Shown: piece by piece, positions 32,602-41,903 of the stretch | Layout: each line of letters begins with the position of its first letter | Position numbering within the stretch: the first letter of the stretch is position 1 | NCBI RefSeq assembly: GCF_902859745.1 | Contig: NZ_CADIJW010000023.1 | Coordinates: forward strand, 1 to 64,000 | Direction of reading: 5' to 3' | From: Achromobacter dolens | GTDB taxonomy: Bacteria; Pseudomonadota; Gammaproteobacteria; Burkholderiales; Burkholderiaceae_B | DNA: 64,000 nucleotides | Program-made: the position numbers and the translations under genes | Notes under the pieces: model-generated | Databases searched by the model: none | Told to the model about the DNA's origin: nothing | What the model saw: only the letters and a program-made list of their open reading frames with translations

Positions 32602-33366
32602 TTAATCCGCCCCCGTTTTATCCCGGTAGTAATTGCGTTCCCAGGCGTCGTGGTTCGCCTTGCCGCGCCGGATCTCGTCGGTGAACGGCGCCGCCATCAA
32701 CACCAGCCGGTTCAGCCAGCGGATCGGCGCCCGGCAGGGACGTTCGAAGTCGACGAACAACACCGCGCGGGTGCCGTCCGTGTCATTGTGCACCTGGTGC
32801 GGATAGAGGTCGTCGAACACCACGGCCTCGCCTTCCTTCCAGTGGTAGCGCTCGCCGCCCACCTCGATCCAACAGCGTTCGGCCGGCTGCGGCACCAGCA
32901 GCCCCAGGTGCAGGCGCAGGACGCCGTTGTAGGGGCCGGTGTGCAGCGGAATGCGCTTGCCCGGCTCGAGGATGGAATAGAACGCGGTGCGCAGGCCGGG
33001 AATCTCGCGCAGCGCCTGGGCGGTGGCCGGACAGCGCGCCAGGTTGCGGTCCGAGCGCAGGCCGTAGCCCATGAAGACGAAGGTCTTCCACTGGTCGTCG
33101 GAGGTAATCATGCCGACATCCGGGGACAGTTCATGGAAGGACGGCAACTGCTCGCGCTCGGCCAGCAGGGCCATCAGCTCGGCGCGGATCGCGGGCGCCT
33201 GCGCCTCGAGGCGGGCGATCCAGGGGAACTGGCGGTTCTGGAAGATCGGGTGGTCCCCCACCAGGGAGGCTCGCGCGATGCGGTGGCGCAACCAGTCGAT
33301 GAAACGGAAGAAGACGCGGGAATAGACACTGGGCTGGCTGGGCGGACGCGTATCGGCAGGTTGCAC
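32602..33366 (-). CDS. Aspartyl/asparaginyl beta-hydroxylase family dioxygenase
   Basis: This 254-residue protein belongs to the Fe(II)/2-oxoglutarate dioxygenases of the AspH/LpxO family. Likely iron ligands are H142 in LHTGPYNGVLRLH and H193 in PHQVHND; R151 or a later arginine would bind 2-oxoglutarate. Members hydroxylate protein Asp/Asn residues or lipid A acyl chains (LpxO). Which applies here is not clear, and there is no obvious membrane segment except weak hydrophobicity at both ends. It is the upstream neighbour of the spc operon on the same strand, replacing the usual S10 genes. It is divergent from the aldehyde dehydrogenase gene. Confidence 0.85.
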   Translation of the reverse strand: MQPADTRPPSQPSVYSRVFFRFIDWLRHRIARASLVGDHPIFQNRQFPWIARLEAQAPAIRAELMALLAEREQLPSFHELSPDVGMITSDDQWKTFVFMGYGLRSDRNLARCPATAQALREIPGLRTAFYSILEPGKRIPLHTGPYNGVLRLHLGLLVPQPAERCWIEVGGERYHWKEGEAVVFDDLYPHQVHNDTDGTRAVLFVDFERPCRAPIRWLNRLVLMAAPFTDEIRRGKANHDAWERNYYRDKTGAD

Positions 33367-33552
33367 AATAGGTATCTATATAGACTTCCAAAGATGCATC
33401 ATTTTGTCCATGGCGCACCCGGGGCGCAAGTGCCGGCCATTGGCTCCTAGCCGGCGACGGAGATTGGCCCTCCCCGCGGCGGACAAGCTGGTTTAGACTG
33501 GCATGGGCGATTGCGATCGCTACCCACTCCTATTTCGCAAGGAAAGACAGGC

Positions 33553-34980
33553 ATGTATGAACAGTTGGCGCTGTATATCGACGGCGAATTCGTCGCCGGC
33601 GAGGGCAGGCGCACCCAGGACGTCATCAACCCGGCCACGCTGGAAGTGCTCGGCCAGCTGCCTCACGCCACCGAAGCGGATCTGGACCGTGCGCTAGCCG
33701 CCGCCCAGCGCGCGTTCGAATCCTGGAAGAAGTCTTCTCCCATGGATCGTTCGGCCATCCTGCGCAAGGTCGCCACCCTGTCGCGCGAGCGCGCCAAGGA
33801 AATCGGCCGCAACATGACGCTGGACCAGGGCAAGCCGCTGGCCGAGGCCATCGGCGAAGTCACCTCCTGCGCCGAACACGCCGACTGGCACGCCGAGGAA
33901 TGCCGCCGCATCTACGGCCGCGTGATCCCGCCGCGCAACCCGGACGTGCGCCAGATCGTGGTGCGCGAGCCGATCGGCGTCTGCGCCGCCTTCACGCCCT
34001 GGAACTTCCCCTACAACCAGGCCATCCGCAAGATCGCCGCCGCTCTCGGCGCCGGCTGCACGGTGGTGCTGAAGGGTCCGGAAGACTCGCCCAGTGCCGT
34101 CATGGCGATCGCCCGCATGTTCCACGACGCCGGCCTGCCCAAGGGCTGCCTGAACATCGTCTGGGGCGAACCGGCCAAGATTTCCGACTACCTGATTCGT
34201 TCGCCGATCGTGCGCAAGGTGTCGTTCACCGGTTCCGTGCCGGTGGGCAAGCAGTTGGCGGCGCTGGCCGGCGCGCACATGAAGCGCGTCACCATGGAAC
34301 TGGGCGGCCACTCGCCGGTGCTGGTGTTCGACGACGCCGACATCGACCGCGCCGCCACCATGCTGGCCAAGTTCAAGGTGCGCAACGCCGGCCAGGTGTG
34401 CGTCTCGCCGACCCGTTTCTACGTCCAGAACGGCGCCTACGAGCAATTCCTGGCGCGTTTCTCCGACGTGCTCAAGAACATCAAGGTCGGCGACGGCCTG
34501 GAAGCCGGGACCGACATGGGCCCGCTGGCGCACGAGCGCCGCGTGCCCGCCATGAGCGCCTTCATCGACGACGCCAAGAAGCATGGCGGCAAGGTGGTCG
34601 TCGGCGGCGGCCCGCTGGACCGCAAGGGCTTCTTCTTCGCCCCCACCGTGGTGACCGACCTGCCCGACAACTCCATGCTGATGACCGAGGAACCCTTCGG
34701 CCCGGTGGCGCCGGTGGTCCGCTTCACCGACACCGATGAAGTGCTGGCGCGCGCCAACAGCCTGCCGTTCGGCCTGTCTTCCTACGTCTTCACCAATTCG
34801 CTGCAGACCGCCACCAAGGTCTCCAACGGCCTGGAAGCCGGCATGGTCAACATCAACCATTTCGGCAGCGCGCTGGCCGAGACGCCGTTCGGCGGCATCA
34901 AGGACAGCGGCATCGGCAGCGAAGGCGGACTGGAAACGTTCGACGGCTACCTGGTCACCAAGTTCATCACGCACATCTGA
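33553..34980 (+). CDS. NAD(P)-dependent aldehyde dehydrogenase, succinate-semialdehyde dehydrogenase-like
   Basis: This 475-residue cytosolic enzyme has all ALDH residues: N151 in TPWNFPYNQ, general base E249 in MELGGHSP and nucleophile C283 in NAGQVCVSP. The cofactor-binding stretch [13 protein letters not shown] lies near residue 224. The protein resembles succinate-semialdehyde dehydrogenases (GabD-like) more than betaine or retinal types, but the substrate is inference. The start [13 protein letters not shown] at 33553 follows AAGGAAAG. It ends at an intrinsic terminator shared with the convergent AraC-type gene. Confidence 0.88.
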   Translation: MYEQLALYIDGEFVAGEGRRTQDVINPATLEVLGQLPHATEADLDRALAAAQRAFESWKKSSPMDRSAILRKVATLSRERAKEIGRNMTLDQGKPLAEAIGEVTSCAEHADWHAEECRRIYGRVIPPRNPDVRQIVVREPIGVCAAFTPWNFPYNQAIRKIAAALGAGCTVVLKGPEDSPSAVMAIARMFHDAGLPKGCLNIVWGEPAKISDYLIRSPIVRKVSFTGSVPVGKQLAALAGAHMKRVTMELGGHSPVLVFDDADIDRAATMLAKFKVRNAGQVCVSPTRFYVQNGAYEQFLARFSDVLKNIKVGDGLEAGTDMGPLAHERRVPAMSAFIDDAKKHGGKVVVGGGPLDRKGFFFAPTVVTDLPDNSMLMTEEPFGPVAPVVRFTDTDEVLARANSLPFGLSSYVFTNSLQTATKVSNGLEAGMVNINHFGSALAETPFGGIKDSGIGSEGGLETFDGYLVTKFITHI

Positions 34981-34995
34981 TCGCTATTGTTCGCG

Positions 34996-35022
34996 ACAAG
35001 GCCCGCGCAAGCGGGCCTTTTT
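34996..35022. terminator. Intrinsic terminator after the aldehyde dehydrogenase gene
   Basis: AGGCCCGC (34999-35006), loop GCAA, then GCGGGCCT (35011-35018) with five T at 35018-35022. The T-run touches the last codon of the convergent AraC-type gene. The plus-strand gene is the main user. Confidence 0.92.
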
Positions 35023-35984
35023 CATTGCTGCGCCGCACGCCACTCGCGCGGCGACACGCCGAAGCGGCGCCTGAACAGGCGGCTGAAATGCGAGGGGTGG
35101 GCAAAGCCGGCCTGGTACGCCAGTTCGGCGATGCCGCGGTGACGCTGGGCCGGGTTCAGCAGCAGTTCGCGGCAGCGCTCCAGGCGCTGATCGAAGACGA
35201 AACTTTCCACCGAGAGGTCGCCCGCCTGGAAGACGCGGTGCAGGTAGGCCACCGACAGGCCGCAGCCCTGCGCCACCCGCTGCGGCGACAGCGCCGGGTC
35301 GGCCAGGTGCTGGCGAATATAGGCCATGGCGCGCTGGCGATGCGCCATGGTCACGCTGCTGTCGGCTTGCGACGCATGCCCCTGCCCCGGCTGCACCAGG
35401 AACAGCACGATCAGGTCGACCAGCCGTTCGCCCAGTTCGGCCGCTTCCGCCGGCGACCAACCGTCCAGCCCCTTGAAAAGGTGGTCCATGTAGCTGGCCA
35501 GCATCGCGCCGCGTGGCGACCCGTCGTCGACGCGCAGCTTGTAGAAGGGACCGATGCGCGAATCGCGCTGAGACAGCGCGCTGCGCGGGAACGACACGCT
35601 CAGGCTGCGGTAGCCGTCGGCGCCAAGCGCGGTCGCCTGGTACGGCAGGCTCTGGTTCATCAGGTAGACGCAGCCGGGCTCGACCTGGAATTCGCGGCCC
35701 TGCTGCACCACGGCCAGCGGCCCGGCCAGAGGCAGACCGAAGGTGTAGAACTCCTGGTCCAGCCGCGAGGCATTGCCGGGCGTGCGCTCGATCCTCTGTC
35801 CCTGATAGTGCAGGTCGTTGAACTGCAGGCTGGCGCGCCGCACATAGCGCACGTGGCCGGCGAATTGGCCGGCCTGGCCATGGTGCACCTCGAACGGCCC
35901 GAAGGCATCCGACAGGGCCGCGCGCCATTGCTCGTACCGCTCGGCGCCAGCAACGGCCGAAGTGGCGAATTCCGTGTCGGGCAT
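35022..35984 (-). CDS. AraC-family transcriptional regulator
   Basis: In this 320-residue protein the N-terminal 200 residues resemble the AraC-binding-like cupin domain found in regulators of catabolic genes. The C-terminal 100 residues form two helix-turn-helix motifs (LSPQRVAQGCGLSVAYLHRVF and GIAELAYQAGFAHPSHFSRLFRRRFG), ending with the family signature GVSPREWR. It is divergent from the hydrolase/ABC importer genes, with a 164-bp shared promoter region, so it probably controls them. The inducer is unknown. Confidence 0.9.
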   Translation of the reverse strand: MPDTEFATSAVAGAERYEQWRAALSDAFGPFEVHHGQAGQFAGHVRYVRRASLQFNDLHYQGQRIERTPGNASRLDQEFYTFGLPLAGPLAVVQQGREFQVEPGCVYLMNQSLPYQATALGADGYRSLSVSFPRSALSQRDSRIGPFYKLRVDDGSPRGAMLASYMDHLFKGLDGWSPAEAAELGERLVDLIVLFLVQPGQGHASQADSSVTMAHRQRAMAYIRQHLADPALSPQRVAQGCGLSVAYLHRVFQAGDLSVESFVFDQRLERCRELLLNPAQRHRGIAELAYQAGFAHPSHFSRLFRRRFGVSPREWRAAQQ

Positions 35985-36075
35985 GGCGCGGTCTCCTGGT
36001 TCGCGGGGTCGCCGGGGGCTCGTGACCCTGCGTCTACATATTCTTGACTCACCCTGCCGCGGGCGGTCCGGCGCA

Positions 36076-36105
36076 TTGTGGCCGCGCCTGGCGCAAGTCT
36101 ATAGT
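36076..36105 (+). promoter_or_regulatory. Candidate promoter of the hydrolase-ABC importer operon
   Basis: TTGTGG (36076-36081) and TATAGT (36100-36105) are 18 bp apart, about 45 bp ahead of the hydrolase start. A strong Shine-Dalgarno GGGAGGAG precedes that ATG. The weak -35 would suit activation by the divergent AraC-type protein. Confidence 0.5.
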
Positions 36106-36148
36106 CAGCGCCACAAGCATACAACCTGGACAACCCGGGAGGAGACGC

Positions 36149-37045
36149 ATGGCCAACGCGCCCGCACAGGCCGCTCGCCACACGCCGGCTTCGCGCTATC
36201 TGCGCTGCGAAGGCCGCGAGCTGCATTACACCGAATGGGGCCGTCCGGACGCCCCCGCGCTCATCATGTGGCACGGCCTGGCCCGGACCGGCCGCGACTT
36301 CGACGAACTGGCGCAGGCGCTGGCCGGCGACTACCGCATCCTCTGCCCCGACACGATCGGCCGTGGGCTGTCGCAATGGAGCCCCGATCCGGTGGCCGAG
36401 TACCGGCTGGATTTCTACGCCCGGCTGGCGCGCGCCCTGCTCGACGGCCTGGGGCTGGGCCGGGTGCGCTGGGTCGGCACCTCGATGGGCGGCGCCACCG
36501 GCATGTACGCCGCCGCCACCACGCTCAAGGACCGCATCACACACCTGGTGGTCAACGACATCGGGCCGTCGCTGCCGCAGCCGGCCATCGACCGCATCAT
36601 GGCCTATGCCGGCAACCCGCCGGCCTTCGACACCGTCACCGAACTGGAATCCTGGCTGCGCGCCGCCTACAAGCCGTATGGCTGGCAGAGCGACGAGCAA
36701 TGGCGCCGCATGGCCGAGACCTCGGTGCGCCGCCTGCCCGACGGCCGGGTCACGGCGCACTACGATCCGGCCATCGTCGGGCAGTTCCAGCATCATCCGG
36801 CGGACTACGAGCGCTGGACCGAATACGACACGCTGCGCATGCCGCTGCTGCTGCTGCGCGGCGCCGATTCCGACCTGCTGCTGCCCGAGGTGGCCGAGGC
36901 CATGACCCGCCGCGGCCCGCGCGCGCGGCGCATCGATTTTCCGGATTGCGGCCACGCGCCAGCGCTGAACGTCGCGCCGCAGATCGAGGCCGTCCGCCAA
37001 TTTCTCGCCACGCCGGCCGCCGACGCAGCCGCCGGCGTCCACTAG
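36149..37045 (+). CDS. Alpha/beta-fold hydrolase
   Basis: This 298-residue cytosolic enzyme has no signal peptide. The nucleophile elbow GTSMGG places the catalytic serine at S112. The oxyanion region WHGLARTGRDF lies near residue 41, a candidate acid D is in GADSDLLLP and the catalytic histidine in DCGHAPAL is near 272. Such proteins cleave esters, lactones or C-C bonds. It is the first gene of an operon with a complete Liv-type ABC importer 16 bp downstream, suggesting that the imported compound or its product is hydrolysed. The start at 36149 is fixed by GGGAGGAG. Confidence 0.88.
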   Translation: MANAPAQAARHTPASRYLRCEGRELHYTEWGRPDAPALIMWHGLARTGRDFDELAQALAGDYRILCPDTIGRGLSQWSPDPVAEYRLDFYARLARALLDGLGLGRVRWVGTSMGGATGMYAAATTLKDRITHLVVNDIGPSLPQPAIDRIMAYAGNPPAFDTVTELESWLRAAYKPYGWQSDEQWRRMAETSVRRLPDGRVTAHYDPAIVGQFQHHPADYERWTEYDTLRMPLLLLRGADSDLLLPEVAEAMTRRGPRARRIDFPDCGHAPALNVAPQIEAVRQFLATPAADAAAGVH

Positions 37046-37061
37046 GACCAAGGAGACTCCC

Positions 37062-38234
37062 ATGAAACGCATCCTGCTCGCCGCGCTGGCCGGCCTGTGC
37101 CTGAGTTCGGCCGCCATGGCAAAGGACTTCGTCGTGGCGCACGTCTACGACAAGACCGGGCCGCTGGAGGCCTACGCCAAGCAGACCCACAACGGCCTGA
37201 TGCTGGGCCTGGAATACGCCACGCAAGGCACCATGACGGTGGCCGGGCGCAAGATCCGCGTGATCGAGAAGGACAACCAGGGCAAGCCCGACGTCGCCCG
37301 CGCCCAGCTCGCCTCGGCCTACGCTGACGACAATGCCGACATCGCGGTGGGCCCGACCTCGTCGGGCGTGGCGCTGGCCATGCTGCCGATCGCCGAGGAG
37401 TACGAGAAGATCCTGCTGGTGGAACCGGCGGTGGCCGATTCGATCACCGGCGACAAGTGGAACAAGTACATCTTCCGCACCGGCCGCAATTCATCGCAGG
37501 ACGCCATCGCCAACGCCGTCGCCTTCGACCAGCCGGACACGTCCATTGCCATGCTGGCACAGGACTACGCGTTCGGCCGCGACGGCGTCAAGGCCTTCAA
37601 GGGCGCGCTCAAGCAGGCCAGGATCGTGCACGAGGAATACCTGCCGGCCAACGCCACCGACTTCACCGCCGGCGCGCAACGCCTGTTCGACGCGCTCAAG
37701 GATAAGCCGGGCCGCAAGATCATCTTCATCCTGTGGGCCGGCGCCGGCAATCCGTTCAAGATCGCCGATCTCGACCCCAAGCGCTTCGGCATCGAGATCG
37801 CCACCGGCGGCAACACGTTGGCCGCGATGACGCCGCTCAAATCGCTGGCCGGCATGGAAGGCGCGACCTATTACTACTACGGCATCCCCAGGAACCCGAT
37901 CAACGACTGGCTGGTGGCCGAGCACCAGAAGCGCTACGGCCAGCCGCCGGACTTCTTCACCGCGGGCGGCATGTCCGCCGCCATCGCCATCGTCACCGCG
38001 CTGAACAAGAGCGCCGGCAAGAGCGACACCGACACGCTCATCAAGACAATGGAAGGCATGAGCTTCGACACGCCCAAGGGCAAGATGACCTTCCGCCCGG
38101 AAGACCACCAGGCCATGCAGTCGATGTACCACTTCCGCATCAAGAACGATGCCTCGGTGCCGTGGGCGGTGCAGGATCTGGTCAAGGAAATCACGCCCGA
38201 CCAGATGGCGGTGCCGATCCAGAACAAACGCTGA
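37062..38234 (+). CDS. Periplasmic substrate-binding protein of a branched-chain amino acid-type ABC importer
   Basis: The 390-residue protein has a clear signal peptide (MKRILLAALAGLCLSSAAMA). The mature part has the two-lobed type I binding-protein fold with TGPLEAYAKQTHNGLMLGLEYA and AVGPTSSGVALAMLPIAEEY. The ligand is unknown: this family binds leucine-type amino acids, amides, urea and aromatic acids. It lies between the hydrolase and the transporter genes. Confidence 0.9.
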   Translation: MKRILLAALAGLCLSSAAMAKDFVVAHVYDKTGPLEAYAKQTHNGLMLGLEYATQGTMTVAGRKIRVIEKDNQGKPDVARAQLASAYADDNADIAVGPTSSGVALAMLPIAEEYEKILLVEPAVADSITGDKWNKYIFRTGRNSSQDAIANAVAFDQPDTSIAMLAQDYAFGRDGVKAFKGALKQARIVHEEYLPANATDFTAGAQRLFDALKDKPGRKIIFILWAGAGNPFKIADLDPKRFGIEIATGGNTLAAMTPLKSLAGMEGATYYYYGIPRNPINDWLVAEHQKRYGQPPDFFTAGGMSAAIAIVTALNKSAGKSDTDTLIKTMEGMSFDTPKGKMTFRPEDHQAMQSMYHFRIKNDASVPWAVQDLVKEITPDQMAVPIQNKR

Positions 38235-38246
38235 GCCCTGCCCTTC

Positions 38247-39017
38247 ATGCTGGAAACCCAATCGCTCACGATCCGCTTCGGCGGCCATGTGGCCGTCAAC
38301 GCGGTGAGCTGCCGCTTCGCGCCGGGCAGCCTGACGGCCATCGTCGGGCCCAACGGCGCGGGCAAGACCACCTATTTCAACCTGATCTCGGGACAACTGC
38401 GCGCCAGCGCCGGCTCGGTGCGCCTGAATGGCCGCGACCTGACCGGGCTGTCGGCGCCGGCGCGCATGCATGCCGGCCTGGGGCGCGCCTTCCAGTTGAC
38501 ACAGCTTTTCCCGCGCCTGTCGGTGCGCGAGAACGTGCGGCTGGCGTTGCAGTCGCGCCAGCAGGGCCTGGGCTGGCGGCAGATCCGCTTCTGGCGCACG
38601 TGGGACGATGATCGGACACTGCTGACGCGCGCCGACGCGCTGCTCGAACGCACCCGCCTGACGGCCCGCCGCGACCAGGCCGCGGCCGACCTGCCGCACG
38701 GCGACCAGCGCAAACTCGAGATCGCCATGCTGATCGCGCTGGAGCCGCAGGTGTTCATGTTCGACGAGCCCACCGCCGGCATGAGCGTGGACGATGTGCC
38801 CGTGGTGCTGGACCTGATTCGCGAGATCAAGGCCGACGCCTCCAAGACGATCCTGCTGGTGGAACACAAGATGGACGTGGTGCGCGAACTGGCGGACCGC
38901 ATCGTGGTGCTGCACAACGGCGAATTGATGGCCGACGGCGAGCCCGCCGAGGTGATCGCCTCGCCGATCGTGCAGCAGGCCTACCTGGGCGCCGCCCTGC
39001 CGGAGAAGACGACATGA
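38247..39017 (+). CDS. ABC transporter ATPase, LivG type
   Basis: In this 256-residue ATPase Walker A is GPNGAGKTT at 34-42. The signature region reads LPHGDQRKLEIAM, and Walker B is MFDEPTAGMS. LivG-type ATPases energise branched-chain amino acid-like importers together with a LivF partner. The stop overlaps the start of the next ATPase by 4 bp. Confidence 0.93.
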   Translation: MLETQSLTIRFGGHVAVNAVSCRFAPGSLTAIVGPNGAGKTTYFNLISGQLRASAGSVRLNGRDLTGLSAPARMHAGLGRAFQLTQLFPRLSVRENVRLALQSRQQGLGWRQIRFWRTWDDDRTLLTRADALLERTRLTARRDQAAADLPHGDQRKLEIAMLIALEPQVFMFDEPTAGMSVDDVPVVLDLIREIKADASKTILLVEHKMDVVRELADRIVVLHNGELMADGEPAEVIASPIVQQAYLGAALPEKTT

Positions 39018-39766
39018 GCGGCGCCACCTTGCTGGAACTGAAGGACGTGCACACGCACATCGGCGCGTATCACATCCTGCACGGCGTGGATCTGTCGGTG
39101 CCGGCCGCCGGCGTCACCATGCTGCTGGGCCGCAACGGCGCCGGCAAGACCACCACGCTGCGCACCGTCATGGGCCTGTGGAAGGCGACGCAGGGCCACA
39201 TCGGCTTTGATGGCGCCGCGGTCGTCGGCCCGGGCGTGCGCACCTCGCCGCCCGACATGGCGCGCCAGGGCATCGCCTACGTACCGGAGAACATGGGCAT
39301 CTTCGCCGACCTGTCGGTCAAAGAGAACATCCTGCTGGCCGCGCGCCAGGCGCGCAGCGCCGCGCAGTTGGACACCGCGCGGCTGGAATGGATCTTCGGC
39401 TTCTTTCCCGCGCTCAGGAAATTCTGGCTGTACCCCGCCGGCAAGCTGTCGGGCGGCCAGAAGCAGATGCTGGCCGTGGCGCGCGCCATCATCGAACCGC
39501 GCCGCCTGCTGCTGGTCGACGAGCCCAGCAAGGGCCTGGCGCCCGCCATCATACAGAACATGATCGACGCCTTCATGGAACTCAAGCAGGCCTCCACCAC
39601 CATCCTGCTGGTGGAGCAGAACTTCAACTTCGCGCGCCAGGTGGGCGACCACGTCGCGGTCATGGACAACGGCCGGGTGGTGCACGCCGGCGGCATGGCC
39701 GAACTGGCGCAGGACGACGCGTTGCAGACCCGGCTACTGGGCCTGTCGCTGGGAGCGCATCAGTGA
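39014..39766 (+). CDS. ABC transporter ATPase, LivF type
   Basis: In this 250-residue ATPase Walker A is GRNGAGKTT at 39-47, the ABC signature LSGGQKQMLAVARA is near 150 and Walker B is LLVDEPSKGLAP. It pairs with the preceding LivG-type ATPase. Overlaps of 4 bp on both sides (ATGA upstream, GTGA downstream) indicate translational coupling. Confidence 0.93.
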   Translation: MSGATLLELKDVHTHIGAYHILHGVDLSVPAAGVTMLLGRNGAGKTTTLRTVMGLWKATQGHIGFDGAAVVGPGVRTSPPDMARQGIAYVPENMGIFADLSVKENILLAARQARSAAQLDTARLEWIFGFFPALRKFWLYPAGKLSGGQKQMLAVARAIIEPRRLLLVDEPSKGLAPAIIQNMIDAFMELKQASTTILLVEQNFNFARQVGDHVAVMDNGRVVHAGGMAELAQDDALQTRLLGLSLGAHQ

Positions 39767-40773
39767 GCGCCGCCGATATCGATACACCCCTGCCGCAGAC
39801 CCGCGCCGACCTGCGCCCGGTGCTGCTGGTGCTGGCGCTGGCCGCCATCGCGCTGCCGCTGGTGGGTTCATTCTCGACCTGGGTGACGCTGACCTTCGCC
39901 GGGCTGGCGATGGGCATGATCATCTTCATCGTCGCCTCGGGCATGACATTGGTGTTCGGCCTGATGGACGTGCTGAACTTCGGCCACGGCCTGTTCATCG
40001 CCATCGGCGCCTACATGGCTGCCACGGTCCTCGGCGCGATGTCCGACTGGACCCAGTCCGGCAGCCTGTGGCTGAACCTGGCCGCGGTGCTGCCCGCCCT
40101 GATCGTCGGCATGCTGGTGGCCGGCGCGGTGGGCGTGGCATTCGAGCGCGTGATCGTGCGGCCGGTCTATGGCCAGCACCTCAAGCAGATCCTCATCACC
40201 ATGGGCGGCATGATCATCGGCGAAGAGATCATCAAGATGCTGTGGGGCCCGCAGACGCTGTCGCTGCCTCTGCCCGAGGCGTTGCGCGGCGCGCTGCTGG
40301 TCGGCGATGCGGCCATCGAGAAATTCCGCATCGTCGCGCTGGTGGTGGGCCTGGTGGTGCTGGGCGGCATGCTGTGGCTGCTGAACCGCACCAAGCTCGG
40401 CCTGCTGATCCGCGCCGGCGTCGAAGACCGCGAGATGGTCGAAAGCCTGGGCTACCGCATCCGCCATCTGTTCGTCGGCGTGTTCGTGGCCGGCTCGATG
40501 CTGGCCGGCCTGGGCGGCGTGCTGTGGGGGCTGTACCAGCAGTCCATCGTGCCGCAACTGGGCGCGCAGGTGAACGTGCTGATCTTCATCGTCATCATGA
40601 TTGGCGGCCTGGGGTCGACGGTGGGCTGCCTGATCGGCGCGCTGCTGGTGGGGCTGATGGCCAATTACACGGGCTTCCTGATACCCAAGGCCGCGCTGTT
40701 CTCGAACATCGCGCTGATGGTCGCCATCCTCCTGTGGCGACCGCAGGGCGTGTACCCGGTCACGAATCGCTAG
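39763..40773 (+). CDS. ABC importer permease, LivH type
   Basis: This 336-residue inner-membrane permease has about eight helices. Family segments are ASGMTLVFGLMDVLNFGHGLFIAIGAYM and GLIRAGVEDREMVESLGYR-like (LLIRAGVEDREMVESLGYR). The start is a GTG overlapping the upstream stop (GTGA), which gives MSAADIDTP. Longer in-frame starts would lie inside the ATPase gene. Confidence 0.92.
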   Translation: MSAADIDTPLPQTRADLRPVLLVLALAAIALPLVGSFSTWVTLTFAGLAMGMIIFIVASGMTLVFGLMDVLNFGHGLFIAIGAYMAATVLGAMSDWTQSGSLWLNLAAVLPALIVGMLVAGAVGVAFERVIVRPVYGQHLKQILITMGGMIIGEEIIKMLWGPQTLSLPLPEALRGALLVGDAAIEKFRIVALVVGLVVLGGMLWLLNRTKLGLLIRAGVEDREMVESLGYRIRHLFVGVFVAGSMLAGLGGVLWGLYQQSIVPQLGAQVNVLIFIVIMIGGLGSTVGCLIGALLVGLMANYTGFLIPKAALFSNIALMVAILLWRPQGVYPVTNR

Positions 40774-40784
40774 GAATCGCACTC

Positions 40785-41852
40785 ATGTCCTTCCGCCTGC
40801 TTTCCGGCGACCCGCCGCGCAGCGCGCTGCTGGCGGTCATGCTGGTCGCCATCGTCATCGCGCTGGCCGCCGCGCCGTTTCTGTTTCCCGGCCCCAAGTC
40901 GCTGGCCGTGGCGGCCAAGATCCTGGTGTTCGTGATCCTGGTGGCCAGCTATGACCTGCTGCTGGGCTACACCGGCATCGTCAGCTTCGCCCACACCATG
41001 TTCTTCGGCATCGGCGCCTATGGCGTGGCGATCGCCAGCCTGCGCCTGGACGCCAACTGGCTGTCGGTGCTGGCGGGGACGGCCGCGGGACTGGCCGTGT
41101 CGCTGGTGTTCGCGCTGGTGATCGGGCTGGCCAGCCTGCGCGTGCGCGCCATCTTCTACGCCATGATCACGCTGGCGGTCGCGGCGGCGTTCCAGACGCT
41201 GGTGTCACAGCTATCCGACCTGACCGGCGGCGAGGACGGCCTGAACTTCAAGGTGCCGCAGATGCTGCGCCCGGCCTACCGGCCATTCGCCGAGCCGCTG
41301 TTCGGCGTGACCATCGACGGCCGCATCATCACCTACTACCTGATCGCCGCCGTCTGCGTGGCGCTGTTCCTGATGCTGCTGCGCATCGTCAATTCGCCGT
41401 TCGGCCGGGTGCTGCAGGCGATACGCGAGAATCCGTTCCGCGCCGAGGCCATCGGCTACCGCACGGTGCTGTACCGCAGCCTGTCGAACCTGCTGGCGGC
41501 GGCCTTCGCCACGCTGGCCGGCGCGCTATATGCGCTATGGCTGCGCTACAACGGCCCAGACACCTCGCTGTCGTTCGAGATCATGCTCAACATCCTGCTG
41601 ATGGTGGTGATCGGCGGCATGGGCACGATGTACGGCGCGGTAATCGGCGCCAGCCTGTTCGTGTTCGCGCAGAGCTATCTGCAGGACGGACTGCACGTGA
41701 TCCATGACGCCGTCGCCGGCGTGGCGCCGCTGGCGCTGCTGTTCGAGCCGGACCGCTGGCTGCTGTGGCTGGGCATCCTGTTCGTGCTGTCGGTGTACTA
41801 CTTCCCGACCGGGATAGCCGGGCGCTTGCGTGAGCTGGCGCGGCGGCGCTGA
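40785..41852 (+). CDS. ABC importer permease, LivM type
   Basis: The 355-residue permease has family segments ASYDLLLGYTGIVSFAHTMFFGIGAYG and GRVLQAIRENPFRAEAIGY near the middle. It completes a five-component importer with the LivH-type permease, the two ATPases and the binding protein. The start at 40785 follows the livH-like stop by 11 bp. Confidence 0.92.
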   Translation: MSFRLLSGDPPRSALLAVMLVAIVIALAAAPFLFPGPKSLAVAAKILVFVILVASYDLLLGYTGIVSFAHTMFFGIGAYGVAIASLRLDANWLSVLAGTAAGLAVSLVFALVIGLASLRVRAIFYAMITLAVAAAFQTLVSQLSDLTGGEDGLNFKVPQMLRPAYRPFAEPLFGVTIDGRIITYYLIAAVCVALFLMLLRIVNSPFGRVLQAIRENPFRAEAIGYRTVLYRSLSNLLAAAFATLAGALYALWLRYNGPDTSLSFEIMLNILLMVVIGGMGTMYGAVIGASLFVFAQSYLQDGLHVIHDAVAGVAPLALLFEPDRWLLWLGILFVLSVYYFPTGIAGRLRELARRR

Positions 41853-41865
41853 CTGCCGGGCAGGA

Positions 41866-41893
41866 ATGCGGTGTGGCGCCAGTCACACCGCAT
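41866..41893. terminator. Stem-loop between the permease operon and a convergent gene
   Basis: ATGCGGTGTG (41866-41875), an 8-base loop, then CACACCGCAT (41884-41893). This is a 10-bp perfect stem centred in the short convergent gap, well placed to end both transcripts, but it lacks a T-run. Confidence 0.65.
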
Positions 41894-41903
41894 CCCGCGC
41901 GCG

